A DNA stretch of 64,000 nucleotides from Streptomyces sp. NBC_00704 (GCF_036226605.1 NZ_CP109000.1:1116001-1180000); one strand, 5' to 3'. Numbered from the stretch's first letter, positions 26,011 through 35,268 are shown. Notes: a model not told the origin generated them from the sequence alone. A program made the numbers and translations.

Positions 26011-26493
26011 TCACCGCCCCGGGATCTCGCCCTCCGCCGGAGCCGCGAGCACCCCGGCCACCGGCTCCGCCGCCGGAGCGGCCCAGGGCAGTTCGACGGT
26101 GACCGTCTTGCCGCCCTCCCGGGTGGGCCGCACCCTGAGCCTGCCGCCGCACTCCGCGGTCAGCCAGCGGATGATCACCATGCCCCGGCCGTTGTCCTGC
26201 TGGACGGCGGCCGGCAGCCGTCGGGGGAAACGCGGGTGGCTGTCGGTGACCCCGACGCGCAGGTGTTCGTCACGGTCGAGGGCGAGACCCACCGTGAAGG
26301 TGGGTGACTGCCCGAAGGTGTGCTGTACGGCGTTGGTGGCGAGTTCCGAGACGATCAGCCGTACGGTGTCGGCCGCCTCCGTGTCCGCCGGCAGACCCCA
26401 TTCCGCCAGGGTGTCGAGCACGAATCCGCGGGCCGTGGAGACCGAGGCGGGATCGCTCGGCAGAGTGACGGATGCTTCCAGGTGATCTGCCAT
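26011..26493 (-). CDS. RsbW-like ATP-binding regulatory protein
   Basis: A 160-residue HATPase_c_2 protein of the anti-sigma kinase type. The N-box is SELATNAVQHTFG (about residues 63-75) and the G-boxes DNGRGMVIIRWL (about 116-127). It is divergent from an XRE regulator and a DUF397 gene, the three-gene arrangement found in many copies in Streptomyces and tied to bld/whi developmental regulators (AbaA, WhiJ and BldB type loci). Its role there is not settled; it may bind or phosphorylate a partner. The frame opens back to 26862 but ATG 26493 gives the family start. Confidence 0.82.
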   Translation of the reverse strand: MADHLEASVTLPSDPASVSTARGFVLDTLAEWGLPADTEAADTVRLIVSELATNAVQHTFGQSPTFTVGLALDRDEHLRVGVTDSHPRFPRRLPAAVQQDNGRGMVIIRWLTAECGGRLRVRPTREGGKTVTVELPWAAPAAEPVAGVLAAPAEGEIPGR

Positions 26494-26622
26494 GGCGACG
26501 TCGTCCCTTTCCCACGGGACCGGGGTCCGACACGGTGCGTGTGGTTTCGAGTACGGTCCCGGACCGGTGCTTCTTCGCCAGACTGCCATTACCGCGCCGG
26601 TCACGGGTGGCGATCCACCAAG

Positions 26623-26670
26623 ATATGCATATATCTGTCGCCCGATGCGGTGAACTCTGCGACGACAGAG
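26623..26670. promoter_or_regulatory. AT-rich palindromic sites between the ATPase and XRE genes
   Basis: A perfect ATATGCATAT palindrome (26623-26632), unusual in DNA this GC-rich, and an inverted repeat CTCTG-CGACGA-CAGAG (26655-26670) lie in the 226-base divergent spacer. They are candidate sites for the XRE regulator on its own and the ATPase promoter. Confidence 0.5.
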
Positions 26671-26719
26671 CGTATTTGGTCGGCCCGCACGGAGCCCCGC
26701 GAGGGGCGAGGAGGAGCCT

Positions 26720-27580
26720 GTGCAGCACGGTCCCGCGGTGCGCCGCCGCAAGCTCGGCGCCGAACTGCGCGGTTTACGCGCCCGGGCGGGCCTCACCAGT
26801 GGTGAGGCGGCCCGGCTCGTGGGCTGGCACCAGTCCAAGGTGAGCCGCATCGAGACGGGCACCAGTGGATCGAAACCGGCCGATGTGCGGTTACTCCTCG
26901 ACGCCTACGGCGTGACCGACCAGCGGCTGCGGGATCTGATGCTGGCGTTGGCGGGCGCGGGCGGCGGCGGGGGCCGGGACCACTGGTGGCACGCCTACCG
27001 CGGGGTGCTGCCGCCCGCCTACCGGGACTTCATCAGCCTGGAGGCGCAGGCGAGTGCCATGCGCACGCTGGAGACGAGCGTGGTGCCGGGTCTGCTGCAG
27101 ACGCCCGAGTACGCGCGCGCGGTGACCAGCGCGGCCGTGGAGGGCGTCGAGGAGGAGCAGCTCGACACCCTGGTGGAGGTGCGGCTCGCACGGCAGGACG
27201 TGCTGCGCGCGCAGCCGCCGCTGGAACTCAGCGCGGTGCTCGACGAGGCGGTGCTGCGGCGGGAGGTGGGCGGCCCCGAGGTGATGGCCCGCCAGCTCGC
27301 CCGGCTCGCCGAGGCCGCCCGGCTGCCCCAGGTGCGGCTGCAGATTCTGCCGTTCTCGGCCGGTGCCCATATCGGGGTAACCGGCCCTTTCGTTATCTTC
27401 TCATTTTCGCGCACTTCTGATCTGGACGTGGTTGTTCTCGACCACTTGACGAGTAGCCTCTATCTCGAACGGAAAGAAGACCTCCAGGCTTACACCGAGG
27501 CCTTCAACGCCCTCCGGGCACACGCCCTTTCGCCCGAGGACTCATCGGATTACCTCGCCGCGACAGCAGCCGGCGCATAA
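26720..27580 (+). CDS. XRE-family regulator with DUF5753 domain (WhiJ/AbaA type)
   Basis: A 286-residue protein: N-terminal helix-turn-helix (about 9-70, LRARAGLTSGEAARLVGWHQ, SKVSRIETG) and C-terminal DUF5753 domain (about 90-275, YRDFISLEAQASAMRTLE, VPGLLQTPEYARAV, LQILPFSAGAH). GTG 26720 has GAGGAGGAG upstream. Two leucines, L19 (26774-26776) and L58 (26891-26893), are encoded by TTA, read in Streptomyces only by the developmental tRNA of bldA. Expression should therefore depend on bldA. A DUF397 gene follows 9 bases later. It probably controls differentiation or antibiotic genes, by family. Confidence 0.9.
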   Translation: MQHGPAVRRRKLGAELRGLRARAGLTSGEAARLVGWHQSKVSRIETGTSGSKPADVRLLLDAYGVTDQRLRDLMLALAGAGGGGGRDHWWHAYRGVLPPAYRDFISLEAQASAMRTLETSVVPGLLQTPEYARAVTSAAVEGVEEEQLDTLVEVRLARQDVLRAQPPLELSAVLDEAVLRREVGGPEVMARQLARLAEAARLPQVRLQILPFSAGAHIGVTGPFVIFSFSRTSDLDVVVLDHLTSSLYLERKEDLQAYTEAFNALRAHALSPEDSSDYLAATAAGA

Positions 27581-27589
27581 GGAGGCACC

Positions 27590-27823
27590 ATGTCCGCACT
27601 TTCGCGGAACGTACCTTCCCCTACCGATTCCCACGATTTCCCGCAGACGCGATGGCTGCGCAGCAGCTACAGCACCGGAGCCAACAACTGCGTCGAGACG
27701 GCCCGGCCGGACTCCGGCCCGTGGGCCGGCCTGCTCGCCGTACGCGACTCCAAGAACCCGGCCGGGCCCGCCCTGCTCTTCTCCCCCGAGAGCTGGACGG
27801 GCTTCACGTCCGCGCTGCGCTGA
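27590..27823 (+). CDS. DUF397 small protein
   Basis: A 77-residue DUF397 protein with the family core WLRSSYSTGANNCVETA, VRDSKNPAGPALLFSPESW and FTSALR. AAGGAGG stands before its ATG, nine bases after the XRE stop. DUF397 proteins are small partners of the XRE/DUF5753 regulators; in some systems they act as antagonists of the regulator, making a switch with toxin-antitoxin-like logic. Together with the ATPase gene across the spacer this completes the cassette. Confidence 0.9.
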   Translation: MSALSRNVPSPTDSHDFPQTRWLRSSYSTGANNCVETARPDSGPWAGLLAVRDSKNPAGPALLFSPESWTGFTSALR

Positions 27824-27884
27824 GCGGCGCGACAACCTTGTCGGCCGGTTCCCGGCGGACCCGCGGGGCCGCGTCCCGCACGTG

Positions 27885-27915
27885 CCCGGCCGTGTCCCGC
27901 GGGACCACGGCCGGG
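27885..27915. terminator. Bidirectional hairpin terminator
   Basis: CCCGGCCGTG (27885-27894) pairs with CACGGCCGGG (27906-27915), and the middle TCCCGCGGGA is itself palindromic, giving a near-perfect 31-nt hairpin. It lies between the DUF397 stop and the convergent bioF stop at 27926. Confidence 0.7.
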
Positions 27916-27925
27916 TGACGCGCAC

Positions 27926-29053
27926 TCACGGCCGGGTCTCGCCGATCACCCGGACAGCGCGTTCCAGCTCCGCCCCGGACAGGTCCGCCCGGGCGGTCAG
28001 CCGCAGCCGCGAGACGCCGTCGGGCACGGAGGGAGGACGGAAGCACCCCACGGCCAGGCCCGCCGACCGGCAGTCCGCCGCCCACCGCAGGGCCTGCTCC
28101 GGGGACGGCGCGCGCACGGAGACGACCGCGGCGTCGGGGCGCACCGCCTCCAGGCCCGCGGCCGTCAGGCGTGCGTGCAGCTCGCCCGCCACCGCACGCG
28201 CGCGCGGGGCGCGCTCCGGCTCCCGCCGCAGCAGCCGCAGGGCGGCCAGCGCCGCGCCCGCCGCCGCCGGGGCGAGGCCGGTGTCGAAGATGAAGGTGCG
28301 GGCCGCGTTCACCAGGTGCTCGATCACCCGGGCCGGCCCCAGCACGGCGCCGCCCTGGCTGCCGAGGGACTTGGACAGCGTGACCGTGACGACCACGTCG
28401 TCGGCCCCCGCCAGACCCGCCGCGTACGGGGCCCCCTGGCCCCCCTCCCCCAGCACGCCGAGCCCGTGGGCGTCGTCCATCACCAGGCCCGCGCCGTGCT
28501 CGCGGCAGGCGGCGGCGAGGGCGGCCAGCGGGGCGGCGTCGCCGTCGACCGAGAAGACCGTGTCGGACACCGCCACGGCCGGCCCGTCGTGGGTGCCGAG
28601 CGCCTTGCGGACGGCGTCCGGGTCGGCGTGCGCGACGACCTGGGCGGCGCCGCGGGCCAGCCGGCACGCGTCGATGAGCGAGGCGTGGTTGCCGGCGTCG
28701 GAGACGATCAGCGAGCCGTGCGGCGCGAGCGCGGTCACCGCCGCGAGGTTGGCCGCGTACCCGGAGGAGAAGACGAGGGCCGCCTCGAAGCCGCAGTGCT
28801 CCGCGAGCGCGCGCTCGAGTTCGCCGTGCAGTTCGGTGGTGCCGGTGACGAGCCGGGAGCCGGTCGCCCCGCCGCCCCAGGTGCGGGCCGCCGCCACGGC
28901 GCCCGCCACGACCTCGGGATGACGGGCCAGGCCCAGGTAGTCGTTGCTCGCGAGGTCCAGCAGCGGCGAGTCGGCCGGACGGGGCCGCAGGGTCCGCACG
29001 AGCCCGGCCCGGCGGCGCAGCTCCGCCTGTTCGTCGATCCAGCCGAACGCCAT
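27926..29053 (-). CDS. bioF: 8-amino-7-oxononanoate synthase
   Basis: Condenses pimeloyl-thioester with L-alanine in the first ring-forming branch of biotin synthesis, using PLP. The 375-residue product shows ASNDYLGLARHPEV, GSRLVTGTTELHGELE, MDDAHGLGVLG (PLP-contacting Asp and His) and the Schiff-base lysine in VTLSKSLGSQGG. ATG 29053 has GGAGG about 5 nt upstream. It is divergent from bioB-bioA-bioD across 148 bases that hold an inverted repeat. bioC/bioH or other pimeloyl-making genes are not in the window. Confidence 0.93.
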   Translation of the reverse strand: MAFGWIDEQAELRRRAGLVRTLRPRPADSPLLDLASNDYLGLARHPEVVAGAVAAARTWGGGATGSRLVTGTTELHGELERALAEHCGFEAALVFSSGYAANLAAVTALAPHGSLIVSDAGNHASLIDACRLARGAAQVVAHADPDAVRKALGTHDGPAVAVSDTVFSVDGDAAPLAALAAACREHGAGLVMDDAHGLGVLGEGGQGAPYAAGLAGADDVVVTVTLSKSLGSQGGAVLGPARVIEHLVNAARTFIFDTGLAPAAAGAALAALRLLRREPERAPRARAVAGELHARLTAAGLEAVRPDAAVVSVRAPSPEQALRWAADCRSAGLAVGCFRPPSVPDGVSRLRLTARADLSGAELERAVRVIGETRP

Positions 29054-29086
29054 GGGTCCTCCGGGGCTTTTGTAGGTAGCGGACAG

Positions 29087-29165
29087 ACACTAGCGGCAGC
29101 AATGGCTGACTTCGGTGTGGCAATACCCACACGTCGAACCGGGTGTGTTGTGTGATCCCTACCTT
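29087..29165. promoter_or_regulatory. Divergent bioF / bioBAD promoter region with inverted repeat
   Basis: An inverted repeat GTGTGG-CAATAC-CCACAC (29115-29132) lies between a -10 candidate for bioF (TAGTGT on the minus strand, plus 29087-29092) and one for bioB (TACCTT, 29160-29165). A second GTGTG run follows at 29142-29155. This is a plausible operator for a biotin repressor; the protein is not in the window. Confidence 0.5.
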
Positions 29166-29201
29166 GGCCCGGAGCGGGTCCGTAGGACAGGATCGGCTCT
29201 C

Positions 29202-30452
29202 ATGGACCTGCTGAACACGCTGGTGGACAAGGGGCTTCGGCGCGAGCTGCCGACCCGCGAGGAAGCGCTGGCCGTGCTGGCCACCTCCGACGACGACGTG
29301 CTGGACGTGGTGGCCGCGGCCGGAAAGGTGCGCCGGCACTGGTTCGGGCGTCGCGTGAAGCTCAACTACCTGGTCAACCTGAAGTCGGGCCTGTGCCCCG
29401 AGGACTGCTCCTACTGTTCCCAGCGGCTCGGCTCCACGGCCGGGATCCTGAAGTACACGTGGCTCAAGCCGGACGAGGCCTCCAGGGCCGCGGCGGCCGG
29501 GCTCGCGGGCGGCGCCAAGCGCGTCTGCCTGGTGGCGTCCGGGCGCGGCCCGACGGACCGGGACGTCGACCGGGTGGCCGGCACCATCAAGGCCATCAAG
29601 GAGCAGAACGAGGGCGTCGAGGTGTGCGCCTGTCTGGGCCTGCTCTCCGACGGCCAGGCCGAGCGGCTGCGCGAGGCGGGCGCCGACGCCTACAACCACA
29701 ACCTCAACACGTCCGAGGCGACGTACGGCGACATCACGACCACCCACACCTACGCCGACCGGGTGGACACGGTCACCAAGGCGCACGCGGCGGGCCTGTC
29801 GGCGTGCTCGGGTCTGATCGCCGGCATGGGCGAGTCGGACGAGGACCTGGTGGACGTCGTCTTCTCGCTGCGCGAGCTGGACCCCGACTCGGTCCCGGTC
29901 AACTTCCTGATCCCGGTGGAGGGCACCCCGCTGGCCAAGGAGTGGAACCTCACCCCGCAGCGCTGTCTGCGGATCCTGGCCATGGTCCGGTTCGTGTGCC
30001 CGGACGTCGAGGTGCGCATCGCGGGCGGCCGCGAGGTGCACCTGCGCACCATGCAGCCGCTCGCCCTGAACCTGGCCAACTCGATCTTCCTGGGCGACTA
30101 CCTCACCACCGAGGGCCAGGCCGGCAAGGCCGACCTGGAGATGATCGCGGACGCCGGGTTCGAGGTGGAGGGCGCGGAGCAGGTCACGCTGCCCGGGCAC
30201 CGGGCGACGGCCGGCGGGGGCTGCGGATCCCACGGGGGCGGCGGCTGCGGCCCGCAGGAGTCCGCCGGGTGCGGCGGGCACGAGGGCTCGGGCTGCGGCG
30301 CGCACGAGGACGGCGGGGTCTGCGGCACGGCCGCGGCCGCCGCGCCCGCCTCCGCGCCTGCGGCCGTCGCGGCGGCGGCCGGCGAGGCCCGTACCGATCT
30401 GGTCGCCGTGCGCCGCCGCGGCGCCGGCACCGATCTCGCGCCCAATGCCTGA
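29202..30452 (+). CDS. bioB: Biotin synthase with Cys/His-rich C-terminal tail
   Basis: A radical-SAM enzyme that inserts sulfur into dethiobiotin. The 4Fe-4S motif is Cys65, Cys69, Cys72 (CPEDCSYC); the 2Fe-2S ligands lie further on ([29 protein letters not shown]). The enzyme body ends near residue 338. A tail of about 75 residues follows: 341-380 is Gly-rich with five Cys and three His ([13 protein letters not shown] and similar), then an Ala-rich linker and [17 protein letters not shown] chose ATG 29202; the longer frame has no support. The stop overlaps bioA by eight bases. The tail could bind iron-sulfur or metal. Confidence 0.93.
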   Translation: MDLLNTLVDKGLRRELPTREEALAVLATSDDDVLDVVAAAGKVRRHWFGRRVKLNYLVNLKSGLCPEDCSYCSQRLGSTAGILKYTWLKPDEASRAAAAGLAGGAKRVCLVASGRGPTDRDVDRVAGTIKAIKEQNEGVEVCACLGLLSDGQAERLREAGADAYNHNLNTSEATYGDITTTHTYADRVDTVTKAHAAGLSACSGLIAGMGESDEDLVDVVFSLRELDPDSVPVNFLIPVEGTPLAKEWNLTPQRCLRILAMVRFVCPDVEVRIAGGREVHLRTMQPLALNLANSIFLGDYLTTEGQAGKADLEMIADAGFEVEGAEQVTLPGHRATAGGGCGSHGGGGCGPQESAGCGGHEGSGCGAHEDGGVCGTAAAAAPASAPAAVAAAAGEARTDLVAVRRRGAGTDLAPNA

Positions 30453-31734
30453 GCCGTCGCCCCTGGGCGTGCCCGAACTGCTGGAGCTGGACCGGCGGCA
30501 CGTGTGGCACCCGTACGGTCCGATGCCCGGGCGGGTCGATCCGCTGGTCGTGGAGTCGGCGAGCGGCGTCCGGCTGCGGATGGCGGACGGCTCCGGGGAA
30601 CTGGTCGACGGCATGGCCTCCTGGTGGTCGGCGATCCACGGCTACAACCACCCCGTGCTCAACGAGGCCGTGCGCGAGCAGTTGGGGCGGATGAGTCATG
30701 TGATGTTCGGCGGGCTCACCCACGAGCCCGCCGTCCGGCTGGCGAAGCTCCTTGTCGACATGTCGCCCGAGGGTCTGGAGCACGTGTTCCTCGCCGACTC
30801 GGGCTCGGTGTCGGTCGAGGTCGCCGTGAAGATGTGCCTGCAGTACTGGCGTTCGCTGGGCCGCCCGGCCAAGCAGCGGCTGCTGACCTGGCGCGGCGGC
30901 TACCACGGCGACACCTGGCAGCCGATGTCCGTGTGCGACCCCGACGGCGGGATGCACGACCTGTGGACCGGCGTGCTCCCCCGTCAGGTCTTCGTCGACG
31001 CCCCGCCCGCCGAGTACGACGAGGCGTACGCCGAGACGCTGCGCACCGCGATCGAGCGGCACGCCGACGAACTGGCCGCGGTCGTCGTGGAGCCGGTCGT
31101 GCAGGGAGCGGGCGGGATGCGCTTCCACTCCCCGGCGTACCTGCGGGTGCTGCGCGAGGCGTGCGACGCTCACGGCGTGCTGCTGGTGTTCGACGAGATC
31201 GCGACCGGCTTCGGCCGCACGGGCGCGCTGTTCGCGGCCGGGCACGCCGCCGTCACACCGGACGTCATGTGCGTCGGCAAGGCCATGACCGGCGGCTATC
31301 TGACGATGGCGGCGGCCCTGTGCACGTCCCGGGTGGCCGAGGGCATCTCGCGGGGCGAGGTGCCGGTGCTGGCGCACGGGCCGACGTTCATGGGCAATCC
31401 GCTCGCCGCGGCCGTCGCCTGCGCCTCGATCGAGCTGCTGCTCGGCCAGGACTGGCTCGCGGAGGTCAAGCGGATCGAGACCGGACTGCGCGACGGGCTC
31501 GCGCCTGCCCGGGAGCTGCCCGGGGTGCGGGACGTGCGCGTCCTCGGCGCCGTCGGCGTGGTCCAGCTCGACCACGCCGTGGACATGCGGGCCGCCACCG
31601 ACGCCGCCGTGCGCGAGGGCGTCTGGCTGCGGCCGTTCCGCGACCTGGTGTACACGATGCCCCCGTACGTCACCGGCGACGTCGACGTGGCACGGATCGC
31701 GCGCGCGGTGTGCGCCGCGGCGCGGGAGGGATGA
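30445..31734 (+). CDS. bioA: Adenosylmethionine-8-amino-7-oxononanoate aminotransferase
   Basis: Makes 7,8-diaminononanoate from the BioF product, using S-adenosylmethionine as amino donor in most BioA enzymes. The 429-residue class III PLP aminotransferase shows [38 protein letters not shown] text ([20 protein letters not shown]), [12 protein letters not shown] with PLP Asp, and the Schiff-base lysine in [12 protein letters not shown] and the Tyr of the substrate pocket are present. It overlaps bioB by eight bases and bioD follows at once. Confidence 0.93.
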   Translation: MPEPSPLGVPELLELDRRHVWHPYGPMPGRVDPLVVESASGVRLRMADGSGELVDGMASWWSAIHGYNHPVLNEAVREQLGRMSHVMFGGLTHEPAVRLAKLLVDMSPEGLEHVFLADSGSVSVEVAVKMCLQYWRSLGRPAKQRLLTWRGGYHGDTWQPMSVCDPDGGMHDLWTGVLPRQVFVDAPPAEYDEAYAETLRTAIERHADELAAVVVEPVVQGAGGMRFHSPAYLRVLREACDAHGVLLVFDEIATGFGRTGALFAAGHAAVTPDVMCVGKAMTGGYLTMAAALCTSRVAEGISRGEVPVLAHGPTFMGNPLAAAVACASIELLLGQDWLAEVKRIETGLRDGLAPARELPGVRDVRVLGAVGVVQLDHAVDMRAATDAAVREGVWLRPFRDLVYTMPPYVTGDVDVARIARAVCAAAREG

Positions 31735-31736
31735 GC

Positions 31737-32459
31737 ATGCCGATCCTGGTGATCACGGGGACGGGCACGGAGGTCGGCAAGACCGTCACCACCGCCGCGG
31801 TGGCCGCCTGCGCGCTGGCGGCGGGCCGGTCGGTGGCCGTGCTGAAGGCCGCCCAGACCGGCGTGCGGCCGGACGAGCGCGGGGACGCCGACGAGGTCGC
31901 GCGGCTCGTGGGACCGCTCACCACGGCCGAACTCGCCCGCTACCCCGAGCCGTTGGCTCCGGGCACGGCGGCGCGCCGGGCGGGGCTGGCTCCGGTGCGG
32001 CCGCAGGACGTGGCCGAGGCGGCGCAGAAGCTGGCCGCGGAGCACGACCTGGTGCTCGTCGAGGGGGCGGGCGGGCTGCTCGTGCGGTTCGACGAGGCGG
32101 GCGGCACGCTGGCCGACGCGGCGCAGTCGCTGCGGGCGCCGGTACTGGTCGTGGCCCCGGCCGGACTGGGCACCCTGAACACGACGGAACTCACGGCCCG
32201 TGAACTGCGCGGCCGGGGGCTGGAGTTGCTGGGCGTCGTCATCGGCAGCTGGCCCGACGCCCCGGACCTGGCGTCGCGCTGCAACGTCACCGACCTGCCC
32301 GAGGTGGCCGGGGCCCCGCTGCTGGGGGCGCTGCCCGCGGGCTGCGGCGCGCTGCCCCCGGCCGCCTTCCGCGTCGCGGCCCGCGGCTGGCTGGCGCCGC
32401 GGCTGGACGGCACATGGGAGGCGGACGCCTTCCGCGAACGGACCGGCTCGGGAACCTAG
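31737..32459 (+). CDS. bioD: Dethiobiotin synthetase
   Basis: Closes the ureido ring of dethiobiotin with ATP and CO2. The 240-residue product has the P-loop TGTGTEVGKT near the N-terminus, KAAQTG, and VEGAGGLLVRF. Two starts are possible: ATG 31731 overlaps the bioA stop, but GGGAGGG ends directly before it, whereas ATG 31737 is 6 nt from that site and was chosen. The last codons (ERTGSGT) lie inside the first unit of a tandem array that copies this 3' end. The enzyme body is complete, so the array begins without harming the gene. Confidence 0.9.
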   Translation: MPILVITGTGTEVGKTVTTAAVAACALAAGRSVAVLKAAQTGVRPDERGDADEVARLVGPLTTAELARYPEPLAPGTAARRAGLAPVRPQDVAEAAQKLAAEHDLVLVEGAGGLLVRFDEAGGTLADAAQSLRAPVLVVAPAGLGTLNTTELTARELRGRGLELLGVVIGSWPDAPDLASRCNVTDLPEVAGAPLLGALPAGCGALPPAAFRVAARGWLAPRLDGTWEADAFRERTGSGT

Positions 32460-33064
32460 CGGGCTCCCCTCCCTCCGGCGTCATAGCGGCGCCCGCCCGG
32501 TCTCCCGGTCCGCCAGGGACGACGGCGGGCGGCCGCCGGAGGGTCACGGCCGGGCCCGTCGGTGTCCGCCAGCAGGCACACCAGGGCGATCCGGGAACGG
32601 ACCGGCGGGAACCCGGAGGGCTCCCCTCCCTCCGGCGTCCTAGCGGCGCCACCCGGTCTCCCGGTCCGCCAGGGACGACGGCGGGCGGCCGCCGGAGGGT
32701 CACGGCCGGGCCCGTCGGTGTCCGCCAGCAGGCACACCAAGGCGATCCGGGAACGGACCGGCTCGGGAACCTGGCGGGCTCCCCTCCCTCGGGTGTCATG
32801 GCGGCCCCCGCCCGGTCTCCGGGTCCGTCAGGGACGACGGCGGGCGGCCGCCAGAGGGTCACGGCCGGGCCCGTCGGTGTCCGCCAGCAGGCACACCAAG
32901 GCGATCCGGGAACGGACCGGCTCGGGAACCTAGCGGGCTCCCCTCCCTCGGGTGTCATGGCGGCGCCCGCCCGGTCCCGGGTCCGTCGGGGACGACGGCG
33001 GGCGGCCGCGCGGGGGCTCAGGGCCCCTCGGTGTCCGCCAGCAGGCGCACCAGGGCGATCCGGG
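32436..33064. repeat. Four ~157-bp tandem repeats built from the bioD and luxR 3' ends
   Basis: Four units start with GAACGGACCGG at about 32436, 32595, 32751 and 32910 (spacing 159, 156, 159, and about 155 to the end). Each unit carries the last codons of bioD, the intergenic sequence, and a copy of the end of the convergent LuxR gene (reverse-strand text [17 protein letters not shown]). Only the outer copies belong to live genes: unit 1 contains the real bioD end and unit 4 the real LuxR end ([17 protein letters not shown]). Inner copies differ by scattered substitutions and small indels. The array fills the whole convergent spacer of 558 bases; nothing else is seen in it. Confidence 0.85.
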
Positions 33065-35231
33065 AGCGGATGTCGAGGCGGGTGAAGACGCCCCGGAGGT
33101 GATGGTCGACGGTGCGCGGGCTGAGGGCCAGGCGGGCGGCGATCTCCCGGTTCGTCGCGCCGTCGGCGGCCATCCGCGCGATGAGCAGTTGCTGGGCGGT
33201 GAGGCGGTTCGTCGGGCGGGCGTCCGCCGGCGCCCGGCCGGGCGGCGCGCCGAGGGCGCGCAGTTCGGCGCGGGCGCCCTCCGCGCAGTGCGGGGCCCCG
33301 AACGACTCGAACGCCTGAAGGGCGCTGTGCAGCCGGTCGCGTGCCTCCGTGCGGCGGCGCAGCCTGCGCAGCGCGCTGCCGAACAGCAGTTCCGTGCGGG
33401 CGCGTTCGAAGGCGCGGTCGCCGTCGGCGTGCAGGTCGAGGGCCGCGGCGTAGTGCGGGAGGGCGTCGGCTCCGGGGGTGAGCAGGGCCCGGCACCTGGC
33501 GCTGAGGGCCAGGTCGTCGGGGCTGTCCACGGCGCGGGCCCAGCGGTCGTAGTCGGCGTGCGCGGCGCGCGCGACGCGGGTGTCGCCGGTGCGGACGGCC
33601 GCCTCCACGTAGTGCGGGGTGGCGAGGTGACGGACGGCCCGGTGGCCGTGGCCGGGCCCGGCGGCGGCGAGGGCGCGCAGCCGGGCCGCGGCGGTGTCGT
33701 AGCGGCCGGTGACGAGGTCGAGGAAGGCGAGCGCCCACTGCGCCAGCGCCGCGGGCAGGCCCAGGCCGTGGGCGAGGGCGTGGGAGCGGGCGGCCGCGGC
33801 CCGCTCCCGGCACAGCTCCCCGTCGCCGGTGAGGGCGGCGAACATCGCGAGGGCGGCCTGCAGATGGCAGGCGCCGTTGTCCTGTCCGGTGGCGTACGCC
33901 TGGCGCAGGGCGTCCAGGGCGGCGGCCTCGGCGGCGTGCGGGCGGCCGGTCCAGAAGTCGGCGTAGGCGCGGTACTCCATGGCCTGGGGCACGAGGACGG
34001 TGACGCCCCGGGCGCGGGCGGCGGCCGCGGCCCGCACGGCGGCGGTGGCGGCCCTGGTGTGGTCGCCGAGCATGAGGGCGGCGATGCCCGCGTGGAGCAG
34101 GTCCGTGGGGTCGCCGCCCGGCCCGCACCGTCCGGCGGTGGCCTCCAGCAGGTCGCGGGCGTCCTCGTAGCGCCCGTCGACGGCCGCGGCGAGCCCGCCC
34201 AGCACGCCGGGCGGATCGATCCCCCACTGCCAGGCCGCCAGCACCGCTTCCCGGCAGCGGCGCAGATCGCCGGTGTGGACGGCCGCTTCGGCGGCCCGCG
34301 CGAGGAGGTGGGCGGCGGAGGCGGCCGACCCGGACGGGGCGGTGCGGGCGCCGGCGGCCCGTACCGCCCCGGCCAGCAGGGCGTCGAACGCCTCCCCCGC
34401 CTGACCCGTGCGCAGCGCGAGGACTCCGGTGACGGCGTCGGCATCGGCGTCGGTGCGGGCGGCCAGGGCGCGGGCGCGGTCGGCCTCGCCGGCGAGCCAG
34501 GCGTCGGCGGCGGCGCGGGCCAACAGCGCGGGGCGGGCGCGCGCGTCGGCGCCGAGCGCGGCGGCGCGTTCGGCGAGGGCGCGGGCGAGGGCCGGGTCGC
34601 CCGCGGACCGGGCCCCGGCGGCGGCCGCCGTCAGTTCCGCGGCCAGCCGGGCGCTCGGGCCGAGCGCTCCCGCGCCCCGGTGCCAGGCGCGCCGTGGCGC
34701 CTCGGCCGGGCCGTGCAGCACGCGGGCGAGCAGGCGGTGGGCGTCGCGCCGGTCGGCCGGCGCGGCCGTCTCGTAGACGGCGATGCGGGTCCAGGCGTCC
34801 CGAAAGCCGACTCCGCCCGCCGTCGCGTACGCGAGGCCCGCCGCCTCCGCGGCCTCCAGCGAGCGGATGTCGAGGCGCACGGCGGCGACGGCCCGCTGGA
34901 AGGCGTGGGTGGCCACCGGGTACTGGTCGGCCGCGGCCAGCAGCAGCACCAGGCGCGTGTCCTCGGGCAGTGCGCGCACCTCCCGGCGGTGGGCGGACAG
35001 CCGCCCGGGGGCGAGGTCGACGGGTTCGGTCGGCAGCGGGTCGAGGCCGGCGGCCTGCCGTTCGGTGAGCCGGCCCGCGGCTTCGACGGCGGCCCGCGGG
35101 TCGCCGTGGACGAGGCGCAGCACGCGGACCCGGACGCCGTCGGGCAGCGCGGCGACCGGGCGCGGGCCGGGGCCGGCGAGCGCCGGTGGCGAAGTGCCGC
35201 CGAGGGGTGGGGGGTTCACCGGGGTCACCAC
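33018..35231 (-). CDS. LuxR-family regulator, LAL-like without ATPase domain
   Basis: A 737-residue protein ending in a LuxR helix-turn-helix (about 665-735: [39 protein letters not shown]). The preceding 600 residues are Ala-rich helical repeats of the TPR-like type seen in LAL regulators. The P-loop NTPase domain that normally opens these proteins is missing; the N-terminus has only a short remnant-like helical region ([20 protein letters not shown]). GTG 35231 has no ribosome site, but TAACGT lies 7 nt upstream with TTTACG 18 nt before, suggesting a leaderless mRNA. Nearest candidates for regulation are its own and the divergent lipase promoter. The C-terminus reaches into the tandem array. 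Confidence 0.82.
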   Translation of the reverse strand: MVTPVNPPPLGGTSPPALAGPGPRPVAALPDGVRVRVLRLVHGDPRAAVEAAGRLTERQAAGLDPLPTEPVDLAPGRLSAHRREVRALPEDTRLVLLLAAADQYPVATHAFQRAVAAVRLDIRSLEAAEAAGLAYATAGGVGFRDAWTRIAVYETAAPADRRDAHRLLARVLHGPAEAPRRAWHRGAGALGPSARLAAELTAAAAGARSAGDPALARALAERAAALGADARARPALLARAAADAWLAGEADRARALAARTDADADAVTGVLALRTGQAGEAFDALLAGAVRAAGARTAPSGSAASAAHLLARAAEAAVHTGDLRRCREAVLAAWQWGIDPPGVLGGLAAAVDGRYEDARDLLEATAGRCGPGGDPTDLLHAGIAALMLGDHTRAATAAVRAAAAARARGVTVLVPQAMEYRAYADFWTGRPHAAEAAALDALRQAYATGQDNGACHLQAALAMFAALTGDGELCRERAAAARSHALAHGLGLPAALAQWALAFLDLVTGRYDTAAARLRALAAAGPGHGHRAVRHLATPHYVEAAVRTGDTRVARAAHADYDRWARAVDSPDDLALSARCRALLTPGADALPHYAAALDLHADGDRAFERARTELLFGSALRRLRRRTEARDRLHSALQAFESFGAPHCAEGARAELRALGAPPGRAPADARPTNRLTAQQLLIARMAADGATNREIAARLALSPRTVDHHLRGVFTRLDIRSRIALVRLLADTEGP

Positions 35232-35238
35232 CCAACTG

Positions 35239-35268
35239 ACGTTACTGGCGGGTTACTTGAACCGTAAA
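35239..35268 (-). promoter_or_regulatory. Probable leaderless promoter of the LuxR-family gene
   Basis: On the minus strand TTTACG (plus 35263-35268), 18 nt, then TAACGT (plus 35239-35244), then 7 nt to GTG 35231. Both boxes are near consensus and there is no Shine-Dalgarno. Confidence 0.5.

Noticed and set aside
32436..33064. CRISPR array
   Set aside because: Units are ~157 bp and similar along their whole length, with no constant-repeat/variable-spacer pattern and no cas genes.
32287..35235. 982-residue minus-strand frame crossing the tandem array and LuxR gene
   Set aside because: A different frame from the LuxR protein; pure Arg/Pro/Ala text. The frames through the repeats only reflect the periodic sequence.
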